Source: a virus. Taken from it: a stretch of DNA of 34,790 nt. Both the position numbers and the translations under genes were made by a program. The DNA is taken from positions 1-34,790 of the IMG/VR virus record IMGVR_UViG_3300006033_000067; one strand, written 5' to 3'. Every line of letters begins with the position of its first letter. The first letter of the stretch is position 1. Positions 1 to 7,914 of this stretch are shown here, in pieces. The notes beneath the pieces were generated by a model. It was not told the origin of the DNA and ran no database searches. It worked only from the letters and a program-made list of their open reading frames with translations.

Positions 1-118
1 GCTTGTCCTTCCACTTTTCGGTGGTGGCAACTGAAAACATGGCCATCGTTCCCTTTGAATTGGTATTTATCCTTGGGTCTTGCCCCAAATTACCTATTAA
101 CCTTACCTCATTCAGCAT
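1..118 (-). CDS. ssb: Single-stranded DNA-binding protein, N-terminal part (cut by window edge)
   Basis: The first 39 residues are visible and begin MLNEVRLIGNLGQDPRI, followed by TMAMFSVATTEKWKDK. This is the classic start of the SSB OB-fold: the L-x-G-N-L-G-x-D-P strand and the F-S-V-A-T-x-E-x-W segment. SSB coats single-stranded DNA during replication and recombination. The gene starts at ATG 118, overlapping the end of the preceding small gene by 11 bases, so the two are probably translationally coupled. It follows DNA polymerase and a helicase in the same direction, which fits a replication operon. The rest lies beyond position 1, so length and the acidic C-terminal tail cannot be judged. 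Confidence 0.93.
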   Translation of the reverse strand, partial: MLNEVRLIGNLGQDPRINTNSKGTMAMFSVATTEKWKDK

Positions 119-245
119 TTTCGCCCTCACAGTCAATTGGATTGCAGTCGGGATCGTGATCTTCCCACCCTTCCGCGTTTTCGCACCTGACAGGTTCTGT
201 TACCCCGTCACCTACCATCATTCCGCCGCACTCATTACATGTCAT
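108..245 (-). CDS. Small Cys-rich acidic protein (45 aa)
   Basis: A 45-residue frame begins MTCNECGGMMVGDG and contains five cysteines: a CNECGG knuckle at residues 3-8, one at about 21, and a C-x4-C pair near 34-39. The rest is rich in D, E and N. The CxxCGG knuckle suggests a small zinc-binding protein of unknown role. Its ATG (245) overlaps the polymerase stop codon as ATGA, with GGGGGAAC just upstream as ribosome-binding site, and its own end overlaps the ssb start. This tight packing between two replication genes is the main argument that it is expressed. Confidence 0.6.
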   Translation of the reverse strand: MTCNECGGMMVGDGVTEPVRCENAEGWEDHDPDCNPIDCEGENAE

Positions 246-2077
246 AGTTCCCCCAAAAGTTGTACTTCTCCCCATGAACGGCCAACCTCAGGTTTTGTCC
301 TGATGGGTATGTCGGTCAGCCCCTTGAACGTGTCCTGCATCACTCGTTGAATCTCAAAAGCGATCTCTGCGTTGTCAATACTAAAAATAAGTTCATCGTG
401 GACAGATAAATGTGGTATTTGTCCCAACTCCAGGTAAACATCTACCATGGCCTTTTTAATCAGATCGGCAGTAAAGCTCTGGTAAAGGTAGCCGCTGGCC
501 TTGTAAGTGAATCTCTTATCCGGAAATCGCAAATGTCTGCCACATATCGAGGTAACGTAACCCCGGCTGGCGGCAACGGACGAGGCCATCTTGGACATAT
601 CTTCCGCTCCAGGGATCATGCTATGGTAATGGTTGAAAACTTCAATAGCCTCCGATCCGGGCTTAAGGTAAACTTTACCGTTTCGGCCCAATTCTTCCAC
701 GTACGGCAACTGCATTTGCTTGGCCAGTTTCCCCATGCCCATATTAAAGATCATGGCAAGGTTGATCTGCTTGGCATTGGCCCCGCCACCCGGACCAGGA
801 TTCCGGCGCAATTTCAGCATTTCTGCTACGAAGGTATGAAAATCAGTGTCCGGATCATTCTCGTACGCTTTTAGTACGGGATGATTCTTATCATTGGTAA
901 CGGAGGCTATATAATGGGCAAACCCCCGCACGTCTGATTGGTCATAATCGCATTTTAAAAGCTGCATGCCATCGTCCGGCAAAAAAAGCGGACGAAGAAT
1001 GGCCTTCATCTCAGGATCTCTTTTTGGAACAGCTTGAAGGTTCGGATTACTGCAGGACAGCCTGCCGGTCACGACCCGTGTTTGATTGAACCAAGGGTAG
1101 ACCCTGCCACCCAACTGGTGGCCCATCAGCTGTGATACGATAAACGTGTCATGGATCTTCCGGTACTTCCGTACTTTTAGGATCATTTCAGCCAGGGGAT
1201 GAGTCATTTCCTCCAGGATTTCCGCGCCCAGGGAAACGGCACCAGTTTTGTCGGAGCAATCGGCCAGGGTGCCATCGATCAACACATACTTACTACCGAT
1301 GTCAATCTCTTCGCCCTTTTTATTCAGCTTAATCTTTTGTGCCCCGGTCCGTTTAGGAACAGTTCTGCCGTCCTTAAGTTCTGTGGCTATCAGCAGGGAG
1401 GCCATCTGAGGGGAAGAATTAACATTGACCTCCATTCCGGCCAGCTTGTCAAGATCCCGTTGTGTTCGATCGATCAAAAGCTGTACATCCCTCTTGGCCT
1501 TGGATAGACGATCAGTGTCGACCCGAATACCTTTCTGCTCCATCTTAATCAGAACATTAAGGACCTTCTTTTCGAGCTCGTGCACTGGCGGCAGATTCCC
1601 TTCCTGACGACGATACAACGTACGCATCGCCTCGATGTCACCAATAGCGTACTTCTCGACAAATTCCCTGGGTGCCTTATGCAAGTTGGGCATCTGAACG
1701 TTCTTGGTGGCCTGTCCACCGAACATCTTGGCCAGTTCCCCGATAATGTCCACCTTCATGCCGGTCAAGGAATCGAGGTCATAGTTCAGTTTGTGCTCAT
1801 CAATTAATTGCTCCCTGACGATGGTGCAGTCCAGGTTCTTATCGGATATATCTATTCCTACGGTACGTAGTGCGTGAGCGTCAAATTTGGTGCCGTGAGC
1901 CACCAGGACTTCGGCCTTATTTACCAGATCTTTAAATTCGTCAATCGAATCAGTCTTTATGTCTTTATACTTGATCGGGCCGTCACCAAAGGCATAGCTG
2001 ATGCCGGTGACACGATCGCTGCCAATCATGTTGAGGCCAGTACCTTCTGTATCTAAAAATAGTTCACACCCACTCAT
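242..2077 (-). CDS. polA: Family A DNA polymerase with 3'-5' exonuclease domain
   Basis: Replicative phage DNA polymerase of 611 residues, related to T7 gp5 and Pol I. The N-terminal proofreading domain shows ExoI FLDTEGTGL (D9, E11), ExoII AHGTKFDAHALR and ExoIII YAIGDIEAM. The polymerase domain has motif A DYDQSDVR (catalytic D377), motif B NAKQINLAMIFNMG and motif C SVHDELIF (D561, E562). There is no 5'-3' exonuclease domain. Two residues are unusual: Asp382 stands where the steric-gate Glu is expected in motif A (canonical DYSQIELR), and Leu440 is at the position of E. coli Phe762. The start overlaps the helicase gene end by 14 bases and the stop overlaps the next small gene. It should act with the helicases, primase and SSB encoded nearby. 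Confidence 0.97.
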   Translation of the reverse strand: MSGCELFLDTEGTGLNMIGSDRVTGISYAFGDGPIKYKDIKTDSIDEFKDLVNKAEVLVAHGTKFDAHALRTVGIDISDKNLDCTIVREQLIDEHKLNYDLDSLTGMKVDIIGELAKMFGGQATKNVQMPNLHKAPREFVEKYAIGDIEAMRTLYRRQEGNLPPVHELEKKVLNVLIKMEQKGIRVDTDRLSKAKRDVQLLIDRTQRDLDKLAGMEVNVNSSPQMASLLIATELKDGRTVPKRTGAQKIKLNKKGEEIDIGSKYVLIDGTLADCSDKTGAVSLGAEILEEMTHPLAEMILKVRKYRKIHDTFIVSQLMGHQLGGRVYPWFNQTRVVTGRLSCSNPNLQAVPKRDPEMKAILRPLFLPDDGMQLLKCDYDQSDVRGFAHYIASVTNDKNHPVLKAYENDPDTDFHTFVAEMLKLRRNPGPGGGANAKQINLAMIFNMGMGKLAKQMQLPYVEELGRNGKVYLKPGSEAIEVFNHYHSMIPGAEDMSKMASSVAASRGYVTSICGRHLRFPDKRFTYKASGYLYQSFTADLIKKAMVDVYLELGQIPHLSVHDELIFSIDNAEIAFEIQRVMQDTFKGLTDIPIRTKPEVGRSWGEVQLLGEL

Positions 2078-3134
2078 TCGGATTACCTCCGTCCACGATA
2101 GTTAACTTCTTTCTCGTCCTGGTTATTGCTGTATACATTAACCGCTTCTCGGCCACTGGGTCAATTTCTGTGGATGTGCGCACCCTTCTGGTGGTTGCGT
2201 TGTAAATAACCACGTGATCGCCCTGGAGCCCCTTTGCCTTGTGGATAGTTAAAACTTTCTTTTTGTCGATCCCGGTCCGTTTGATCAGCTTATAACCAAT
2301 GTAATTGGTCCGGACCAGAACCATGTCTGCCGTCAGAGGTATATCAATTTCCCGGTAGATCTCCCCAATTTCTGTTAATGGGTTAAAATGTGCGTCGGGA
2401 AAGATATCCTTGGCCTTGTTCACTATAACCTTAGGGCAGCGGTAAGACTGCTCCAAGAATTTTTCCTTGCCATCAAAGTGGTACATGAATTTTGGGTCTG
2501 CCCCGGAGTAAGTGTAAATGGCCTGATTTGGGTCCCCCACTATCCACATGTTCTTTACCCCCGCCATGGCCAACTTTTCCAGGGCCATGGTAAGAGAATA
2601 ACTATTATCTTGGGCCTCGTCCACCAGCAAATTTTCCGGTGCCTCGATCGGGTCAAAATTGTCCAGGAGGTCGTGAAATTCGTACACCCCGAAAGTGGAC
2701 TTGTACTGCAGCAGGGACTTTACGAAAAAAACGTACTCGTTAAAAGTGAATTCCACCATGCCGGAGAACCGGAAGAACGCCTCCAGGGGGTCTGTGCCGG
2801 TGGTCCTGGCCCAACTATAAACCTCAAACTGGTGCATTGATGGTTCATATTTTTCAAATCCGGAATTGGGCGGCTCGACCCCGATCATCTTACAAAAGTC
2901 AGCTATTTGCCGCCCTTGCAATATCTGCTGTGGGATGATCCCCATGTCATGGAAACAGAGAGAATGTATAGTTGAGGCTTTATACCCTCTTCCTGCCTTC
3001 ATGGCTATATTCATCGATGCCGATCGAGAATAAGATAGGATTAAAGTGTTGTCCGGGGGGAGAGTGTTCGCAACTTTCGCAAGGTACGTACTTTTCCCGG
3101 CCCCCGGACAACCTATGATAATTTTAACGTTCAC
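2064..3134 (-). CDS. Superfamily 1 DNA helicase (UvrD/Rep/Dda-like)
   Basis: A compact SF1A helicase of 356 residues. Walker A is GCPGAGKST (K14), motif II is LLVDEAQDNS, motif III is VGDPNQAIYTYSG, motif IV is EQSYRCP, motif V is TIHKAKGLQGDHVV and motif VI is YTAITRTRKKL. The short length, lacking the large 1B/2B insertions of UvrD (about 720 aa), resembles phage Dda-type helicases. It is expected to unwind DNA or strip proteins from it at the fork. It overlaps the polymerase start, arguing for coupled expression of helicase and polymerase. Specific partners cannot be read from the sequence. Confidence 0.93.
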   Translation of the reverse strand: MNVKIIIGCPGAGKSTYLAKVANTLPPDNTLILSYSRSASMNIAMKAGRGYKASTIHSLCFHDMGIIPQQILQGRQIADFCKMIGVEPPNSGFEKYEPSMHQFEVYSWARTTGTDPLEAFFRFSGMVEFTFNEYVFFVKSLLQYKSTFGVYEFHDLLDNFDPIEAPENLLVDEAQDNSYSLTMALEKLAMAGVKNMWIVGDPNQAIYTYSGADPKFMYHFDGKEKFLEQSYRCPKVIVNKAKDIFPDAHFNPLTEIGEIYREIDIPLTADMVLVRTNYIGYKLIKRTGIDKKKVLTIHKAKGLQGDHVVIYNATTRRVRTSTEIDPVAEKRLMYTAITRTRKKLTIVDGGNPNEWV

Positions 3135-3147
3135 TTAAACAGGAATC

Positions 3148-3759
3148 TTAGTATGCGTTGCCCAAAGAAATCCTGCGCCAATTGGTGTCACTGACAGTAT
3201 TGTCAGCGATCGCCACGTACAAATAGCTGTTGTCTATCTTTTGATCCTTGGCAGACCCAACCGTACCATTTACCCCGGCTGTGGTGGTGCCCAACGTGTC
3301 CGCGTCAAAAATGTTACTTTCGTGGGTCAAGGTCTGGGTAGTAACAATAGCATTACCAGCCGCGCCCTTGGTTTTGGCCGTAAGGACCAGATTATCGCCC
3401 ACAAAAGCGGCAGCGCAATCAACCGTTGGGTGGGCATCGTTGAGGGTATCTGTACCCTTGATGGCCTTGACGATATTGAGTTTGGTATCGGCCTCAGCCG
3501 CGCCCATGTCAATTTCACCGGCAGCGGCGGCCGTGCCGTTGGCCTTGAACGTATATACCACAGCCCCGATGGTCATGGTATTCTCTGCTGTTACCGGCTC
3601 CGCAATGGTAAGGGTACCCTGAGCAGCAACCGCGTTTACCGGGGTTCCTGTTGCCGGGGTTAAATCAGCAATGGCGCTGGCCACTGCCGCTGCCCCCGCT
3701 CCGGCCACCAATTCATTGATAGCACGGGAACCCGTTTTCCCCATTCGTAATTCGGTCAT
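3148..3759 (-). CDS. Virion-protein-like Ala/Thr-rich protein in the replication operon
   Basis: A 203-residue protein with an Ala/Gly-rich N-terminus, then a domain with GTLTIAEPV, MTIGAVVYTF, LVLTAKTKGAAGNAI and DADTLGTTTAGVNGT. This pattern is common in phage structural, decoration and tail-fibre proteins. The C-terminus (DNSYLYVAIADNT, WRRISLGNAY) also resembles the end of many virion proteins. A good ribosome-binding site (AGAAGGAGATG) precedes ATG 3759. It sits between a conserved small phage gene and the helicase, all on the minus strand, far from the structural genes. The family resemblance is from memory and no catalytic motif is visible, so the role is open. Confidence 0.72.
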   Translation of the reverse strand: MTELRMGKTGSRAINELVAGAGAAAVASAIADLTPATGTPVNAVAAQGTLTIAEPVTAENTMTIGAVVYTFKANGTAAAAGEIDMGAAEADTKLNIVKAIKGTDTLNDAHPTVDCAAAFVGDNLVLTAKTKGAAGNAIVTTQTLTHESNIFDADTLGTTTAGVNGTVGSAKDQKIDNSYLYVAIADNTVSDTNWRRISLGNAY

Positions 3760-3813
3760 TTTACATCTCCTTCTGTTGAAATTAATGAAAAGGGTTTATG
3801 CCCCGTGTGGTGG

Positions 3814-4572
3814 TCAGAATTTATCAGTTTGTGCCGGACGATCGGACTCGGCTTCGTAATCGTCATCAACTTTGTAGCTGACAGCACCAGTGGAGAGATC
3901 CTCGTAAAGTTTCTCGGCCAGTTTGAACAATTCCTGGTTGGGGAAACCGGCGGAATCGACCCGGAAATTCTTAAATTTCTCCCCGGCATTGTTCTTGTCG
4001 TCGACCACGGAAATTTTATACACCCTGCTGAACCTGGGTCCACCGAGCAGGCGAATGGTGGAGTTAAATTGGCGGCTGACCTTGGCCTTGGACTTGGGCA
4101 TCGGGATGGCAATTTCAAACGGCTTGCCATCAGACACGACCAAACAAAGATGAGTCGGGGTATCGGTGGCTTCCCATTCGTCCGGCTCTTCCGTATCCAT
4201 GATGGCGGCGTTGGCTTCCTTCTCGGTATCATACTGACCACCGAACCCGCCACCCTTCTTGCGATCACGCCACAACAGGTACTTTTTCTCGTAAACAATC
4301 GGAATTATCAGGACCTCGGCATAGAGCTTCTTGGTCAGGGTATTAAACATCATGCCGTTTTTGGCCCCCTCAATGTAGGCGGGGTCCTTTTCGTCGAGCT
4401 CCGGACTGATGGCCTGGATGATAGACAAGCGGGGGATTACAAGATCTTCCTTGGTAATACCCTCATTGCCCCGGCTATCTTCGCCCATATCTTTCATCCA
4501 ATCGGGCATTTCCTCGACAACGCCTACGCCGACCGTTGATACCAGTTCCTTTGATTCGTCTTTCTTTGCCAT
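3814..4572 (-). CDS. Conserved phage protein of the replication region (252 aa)
   Basis: A 252-residue soluble protein. An acidic N-terminus leads into DLVIPRLSIIQAISPEL, then NGMMFNTLTKKLYAEVLIIP and YEKKYLLWRDRKKGGGFGG. I recognise this arrangement from phages that also carry family A polymerases, where it is usually left as hypothetical. The C-terminal 30 residues are very acidic (VDDDYEAESDRP), a feature shared with ssDNA-binding proteins such as T7 gp2.5, but no OB-fold motif can be claimed by eye. The start at ATG 4572 has GAGGAAAA upstream. A role in replication or recombination is inferred from position only. Confidence 0.8.
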   Translation of the reverse strand: MAKKDESKELVSTVGVGVVEEMPDWMKDMGEDSRGNEGITKEDLVIPRLSIIQAISPELDEKDPAYIEGAKNGMMFNTLTKKLYAEVLIIPIVYEKKYLLWRDRKKGGGFGGQYDTEKEANAAIMDTEEPDEWEATDTPTHLCLVVSDGKPFEIAIPMPKSKAKVSRQFNSTIRLLGGPRFSRVYKISVVDDKNNAGEKFKNFRVDSAGFPNQELFKLAEKLYEDLSTGAVSYKVDDDYEAESDRPAQTDKF

Positions 4573-4750
4573 TTTGTTTTCCTCGTTTCGTTGGTTGTTT
4601 GTTCTGCGTCCTGTGGTGGTTAACTCCAGTAAAACTTGTTTCCCCTACGCCGTCCAACGACTAAGCTCTATGGGGTCTAATCGACACATGATTAGTGTGT
4701 GGTTTTGGTGGCTATCGCCTATGTCGGTGTTTTCTGATCATTGCCCTCCT
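4573..4750. other. 178-base gap with dyad CTAATC-N7-GATTAG
   Basis: No gene is seen here. The minus strand carries an AACCACCAC sequence at about 4611-4622, the leader motif found before several other genes of this phage. A perfect inverted repeat lies at 4677-4682 and 4690-4695 (CTAATC/GATTAG, 7-base spacer), overlapping ACAC/GTGT arms at 4684-4687 and 4696-4699. This could be an operator or a weak hairpin in the leader of the 252-aa gene. No convincing -10/-35 pair was found. Confidence 0.4.
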
Positions 4751-4969
4751 TTATTTGTCAACAATTTCAGTTTCGCCAATAGAAGCCAAAAATTCCGTCA
4801 TTTTCGTAGCGGCAGCAAACCAAGCATTGCATACTTGTCCAGGTAAATTATTCCATGTCGGGAGATCATCGCCTGTGACAGCGGACTTATTCCCCGTGTA
4901 TGCGGCATAGCCTTCATACCCTGCCCTCGCCATTTTCATTGTTAATTCTTGTGTTTCTGTTAATTGCAT
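4751..4969 (-). CDS. Small conserved phage protein (72 aa)
   Basis: A 72-residue acidic protein with YEGYAAYTGNKSAVTGDDL, PTWNNLPGQVCNAW and FAAATKMTEF. The pattern T-G-x-K-S-x-V-T-G-D-x-L-P-x-W-x-x-L-P followed by a helix with conserved W is familiar from many short phage proteins of unknown function near replication genes. It lies alone between two gaps in the minus-strand series, probably transcribed from the promoter near 6.1 kb. No motif points to an enzymatic role. Confidence 0.7.
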   Translation of the reverse strand: MQLTETQELTMKMARAGYEGYAAYTGNKSAVTGDDLPTWNNLPGQVCNAWFAAATKMTEFLASIGETEIVDK

Positions 4970-4994
4970 TGTTATCCTTTTTACTTGTTTTATT

Positions 4995-5441
4995 TTAACC
5001 CTTGATCCGGGTCAATTGAACCCTGCTGAATGGAGTAACTTTGAAAAGGTCTTCCGGCAGAGCCTCGCCCTTTTTGATGGCCTCTTTTGCCCATGCCTTG
5101 CCGGTTGACGAGTTGACGGTTTCCTGGATGATGTCGCCGTGGCCGTGATCGCGAAGCCAATCAAATGCTTCCTCACGGAGGGCGGCAGGAATGCTGAAAT
5201 AGATATCGGACTGAATAGACACTCTGCCAACACCGGCAACGGTCATGGTGGATACGTCTTCTTCGTCCATCTTTTCGGGAAGAACCATCAGGCGGAGAAT
5301 GTCAAAAATTGCCTGGTGTTCAGATTCGATTTCCTTGGCCGCTTCCAGGGCTTCCTTGGTTTCGGCCATCCTCTTTACGAGGTCAGGAATAGAGAGAAGT
5401 TTGAATTCATCGATAAGCTGACTCTTTTTTTCGGGGTCCAT
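4995..5441 (-). CDS. Conserved phage protein with coiled-coil N-terminus (148 aa)
   Basis: The N-terminal 50 residues are helical and charged (KRMAETKEALEAAKEIESEH), likely a coiled coil. The C-terminal part has VAGVGRVSIQSDIYFSIP, DWLRDHGHGDIIQETVNSST and LPEDLFKVTPFSRVQLTR. The VGRV-Y-W-L-G-D-I-x-x-T-V-N series followed by P-x-x-L-F-K-V-x-P is a recognisable conserved phage family seen beside replication and ssDNA-binding genes; its function is unknown to me. ATG 5441 is preceded by AAGGAGAAT. Confidence 0.75.
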   Translation of the reverse strand: MDPEKKSQLIDEFKLLSIPDLVKRMAETKEALEAAKEIESEHQAIFDILRLMVLPEKMDEEDVSTMTVAGVGRVSIQSDIYFSIPAALREEAFDWLRDHGHGDIIQETVNSSTGKAWAKEAIKKGEALPEDLFKVTPFSRVQLTRIKG

Positions 5442-5479
5442 GGTATTCTCCTTGTTATCTTTTATTCTTAGGTTCTAGT

Positions 5480-5506
5480 CGCCAGCTATTATTTCTCCGG
5501 CTGGCG
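5480..5506. repeat. 7-bp inverted repeat in the gap 5442-5524
   Basis: CGCCAGC (5480-5486) and GCTGGCG (5500-5506) form a perfect 7-bp stem with a 13-base loop, between the genes ending at 5525 and starting at 5441. No T-run follows on the minus strand, so it is not a standard intrinsic terminator. It may be an mRNA-processing or attenuation hairpin. Confidence 0.4.
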
Positions 5507-5524
5507 CGGATTGATCTGGGGGGA

Positions 5525-5995
5525 TCACTCAGTAATTGCAGGCTCTGCCGCCACTGTCACCGGACGACTGGCCTTTTTCCGCAGGCGGCGATCCTTGGCC
5601 TTGGCAGCAAACTTGGCCTTGTACTCGACGTCATCCTTGATGCGACGCTTGTGGCGCTCACGAAGTTTTTCGTGTGAACAGGTCAAGCAGGCGGAAGTTT
5701 TGGTCTTCCGAGGAGCGTCGTGGCCCTTGATGCAGGGTTCGCCGGTGTAATACCGGGAGAAACCGAGCAGAACTGCGGCTGCACGAGACAGTTCGGGGTA
5801 AGGTCCGGGACCATAAAAAACGTCCTGGGTAAAATCAACCGCGTCGGCCTCTTTCTGGGACAACTCGGCCTTGGTCGGTGCCTTTTCCTTCTTGACCGGG
5901 GGAGCTGTTTCTGCTGCTACTTCTACCGGTGCCCCTTCTTCCGGGACTGCGGCCACTTCGGGTTCAACAACTACATCTTCTTTGCGCTTTGCCAT
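5525..5995 (-). CDS. Zinc-finger protein with acidic Ala/Pro/Val-rich leader (156 aa)
   Basis: The first 45 residues are low-complexity E/V/A/P (VVVEPEVAAVPEEGAPVEVA), probably disordered. The middle reads RYYTGEPCIKGHDAPRKTKT then SACLTCSHEKLRERHKRR. C-x-x-G-H followed by C-x2-C is the zinc-binding core found at the start of many phage HNH/endonuclease-VII-like and DNA-binding proteins ('YFTGKPCKRGH...C..C'). No downstream HNH catalytic His-Asn-His is visible, so a DNA-binding role is more likely than a nuclease. The basic C-terminus (KDRRLRKKASR) fits nucleic-acid binding. It is the first gene after the promoter at 6.1 kb, with GGAGG upstream of the start. Confidence 0.75.
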   Translation of the reverse strand: MAKRKEDVVVEPEVAAVPEEGAPVEVAAETAPPVKKEKAPTKAELSQKEADAVDFTQDVFYGPGPYPELSRAAAVLLGFSRYYTGEPCIKGHDAPRKTKTSACLTCSHEKLRERHKRRIKDDVEYKAKFAAKAKDRRLRKKASRPVTVAAEPAITE

Positions 5996-6074
5996 TGTAC
6001 TACCTCCATATGGTGGTTGTTTGGTTGGTCATACTGGGATGAGAGCACCCGCTGTCCTCTCTCCCCTTTCTTTC

Positions 6075-6119
6075 ATTATACCATGACGGGGGGTATCCTG
6101 TCAAGGGTCATGTGTACAA
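6075..6119 (-). promoter_or_regulatory. Sigma-70 promoter P6.1 (minus) with upstream TTGTACAC box
   Basis: On the minus strand TTGACA (6104-6099) and TATAAT (6080-6075) are separated by 18 bases, both perfect consensus, and followed by GAAAGAAAGGGGAGAG. TTGTACAC occupies 6119-6112, exactly 7 bases upstream of the -35, and differs by one base from the TTTTACAC box at the three sister promoters. It should drive the 156-aa gene and the downstream series to polymerase and ssb. It lies outside the neighbouring coding regions, which supports function. Confidence 0.92.
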
Positions 6120-6137
6120 TACAGATTCCAATGTCTT

Positions 6138-6335
6138 TTAGTTCCCATAAGTTGGTCTAACCCCCTGGGTTATTTCAAAACTTCTATGGCAACTCGGACA
6201 GACTACAGTAAAACAGACTTTCTTCCCACTGCCTTCAGGTTTTTCATGACGGGACCAGACACCACAGAACGGACACTTCCTGCCCAACCCTTTTAGGAAC
6301 AATAATTCCCCTTCACCAACTTCTTGATTTTCCAT
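6138..6335 (-). CDS. Small zinc-ribbon protein (65 aa)
   Basis: Two cysteine knuckles, RKCPFCGVWSRHE (residues about 19-31) and FTVVCPSCHRSFEITQG (about 41-57), form a typical C-x2-C...C-x2-C zinc ribbon filling most of the 65 residues. Such mini-ribbons bind nucleic acid or protein partners; no specific partner can be deduced. It is the last gene of the long minus-strand operon ending just before promoter P6.1 and starts 12 bases after the SNF2 helicase stop. Confidence 0.7.
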   Translation of the reverse strand: MENQEVGEGELLFLKGLGRKCPFCGVWSRHEKPEGSGKKVCFTVVCPSCHRSFEITQGVRPTYGN

Positions 6336-6347
6336 TTTAACCCCCTT

Positions 6348-7904
6348 TTATGTGTACAATATGGACCCCAACGAGCCGGTGGCCAGGGCCTGTTTTATCA
6401 TCTGCTCAATCTCTTCCTTTCCCTGCAGGGCTCGGTAAATGAAGCTATCTAATGTTCCGGTCAAGATCAACGGAAAATAAGTCATGGGTCTGGTTTGTGT
6501 CAATCTGGCGATCCGACCTACGGACTGTATCCACATTTCCAGAGAAAAATCAAAAGAATAAAAAGCAGAAAGTCGAGCCGAATCCATATTCAAGCCCATG
6601 GCCCCCACTTGGTATTGACAGATCAGATTCCTGAACTCTCCCCGTTGAAAACTGTTTACGATCTGCTGCCGTTCTACCAGGGGTACTGCGCCATAGATTG
6701 CTCTGGCATCATCCAGTTCCGTTTGCAACATCTTCAATTCTGGAATAAATCGCACAAAAGTAACCAGTTGCTCATCTGGGCTATCCTCCAGGATATCCTT
6801 AATCATGGTCAATTTGGGGCTGCCACCTTTTATGGGCTCCCCGTCCTCGTCAAAACCCCCGGATATCTGACAGATTCGCAACATCTTAGTCAGGACATTT
6901 TTGATGGTAACTTCGCCCCGGACCTTGGACTCGGATATCATCTCGTTTTTTATCCGATCAATCAACCTCTTTTGCTCTGATGTTACCCCGGTTTTTCTGA
7001 CTGTAAAGGTCTGTGGTGGCAGGTGGGGCATAGCCTCCTTTTTGTCAATTACAAAAGAATAGGGGGTAAGATTGGCAATGAGCTCGTCCTGTTTTCTGTA
7101 GCCAATGATCTTATGATCCTTGTACCCACCCATCACACAGTATCGCTTTTTAAAACCGACATAGGTTGAAATACCAATAATCTCCGGATTGAGAAAATTG
7201 TACTGGGCATAAAGGTCAATTTCACTATTCAGCAGGGGGGAACCGGTCATGATATATTTCCGGTCTACGGCCTGTCCGAGATTAGTTATCTTTTCCGTGC
7301 GGGTGGCCTTAGTATTTTTGATTTTGCTCGATTCGTCTACTATCATTAACGTACGTTTTGTTACCCAGGCCAGGATCTTTGAATATAGACTACCTTGGCT
7401 ATAAGACTCGACCCCGGTAATGGCAATCTTATTCCAAGGAACGTCACCATACCAGTGTTTCTCAATCTCCAGTTTCCAGTTTTCGATAATAGACACAATG
7501 CCCACAATTAGGATCTGGTCGATCTGGCCAGCATGCCACAAAGAATGGGCTACGTCAATGGCAATCTTGGTTTTGCCGCTGCCAACCGGAGAAAATAACG
7601 CGCAATGCGGCAGGGAAAGCATCTTGGCAGAGGCCGTGGCCTGAAATGGCTTTGGCTCCGTTTTGAAAAGAAGAGGGACTGACTCGCAGGTGGTGGCCTC
7701 TTCCACGAGATTAGCGGAAGCCAACGGAGAAATTGTGGCCCTGGACAGCAAAGACCGCCTTATAATCTCTCGATTGATCTTGGAATCGTAGACCAGCCAA
7801 CATTTGCGTTTTTTATTCCAACGGCAGTCCAGTTCTTCCAGTAGGTGGTTATGGGCAAACATACACCGGATGAAAAACTTTCCGCCCTCGTAATCAATGT
7901 CCAT
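6348..7904 (-). CDS. SNF2/DEAD-like superfamily 2 helicase
   Basis: A 518-residue SF2 ATPase. Walker A is SPVGSGKTKIA (K111), motif II is LMIVDESSKIKN, motif III is YIMTGSPLLN; the second RecA domain shows QYQVGAMGLNM and motif VI QSVGRIARLTQT. The VDESSKIKN and MTGSP motifs are those of phage SNF2-like helicases. The first 60 residues (CRWNKKRKCWLVYDS) resemble the small N-terminal domain of such phage helicases. I chose ATG 7904 because AGGGGGG lies 6 bases upstream and it follows the previous stop; a TTG at 7943 would add 13 residues overlapping the preceding gene. It probably remodels or unwinds DNA with the primase encoded in the same operon. Confidence 0.92.
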   Translation of the reverse strand: MDIDYEGGKFFIRCMFAHNHLLEELDCRWNKKRKCWLVYDSKINREIIRRSLLSRATISPLASANLVEEATTCESVPLLFKTEPKPFQATASAKMLSLPHCALFSPVGSGKTKIAIDVAHSLWHAGQIDQILIVGIVSIIENWKLEIEKHWYGDVPWNKIAITGVESYSQGSLYSKILAWVTKRTLMIVDESSKIKNTKATRTEKITNLGQAVDRKYIMTGSPLLNSEIDLYAQYNFLNPEIIGISTYVGFKKRYCVMGGYKDHKIIGYRKQDELIANLTPYSFVIDKKEAMPHLPPQTFTVRKTGVTSEQKRLIDRIKNEMISESKVRGEVTIKNVLTKMLRICQISGGFDEDGEPIKGGSPKLTMIKDILEDSPDEQLVTFVRFIPELKMLQTELDDARAIYGAVPLVERQQIVNSFQRGEFRNLICQYQVGAMGLNMDSARLSAFYSFDFSLEMWIQSVGRIARLTQTRPMTYFPLILTGTLDSFIYRALQGKEEIEQMIKQALATGSLGSILYT

Positions 7905-7914
7905 CAACGCCCCC

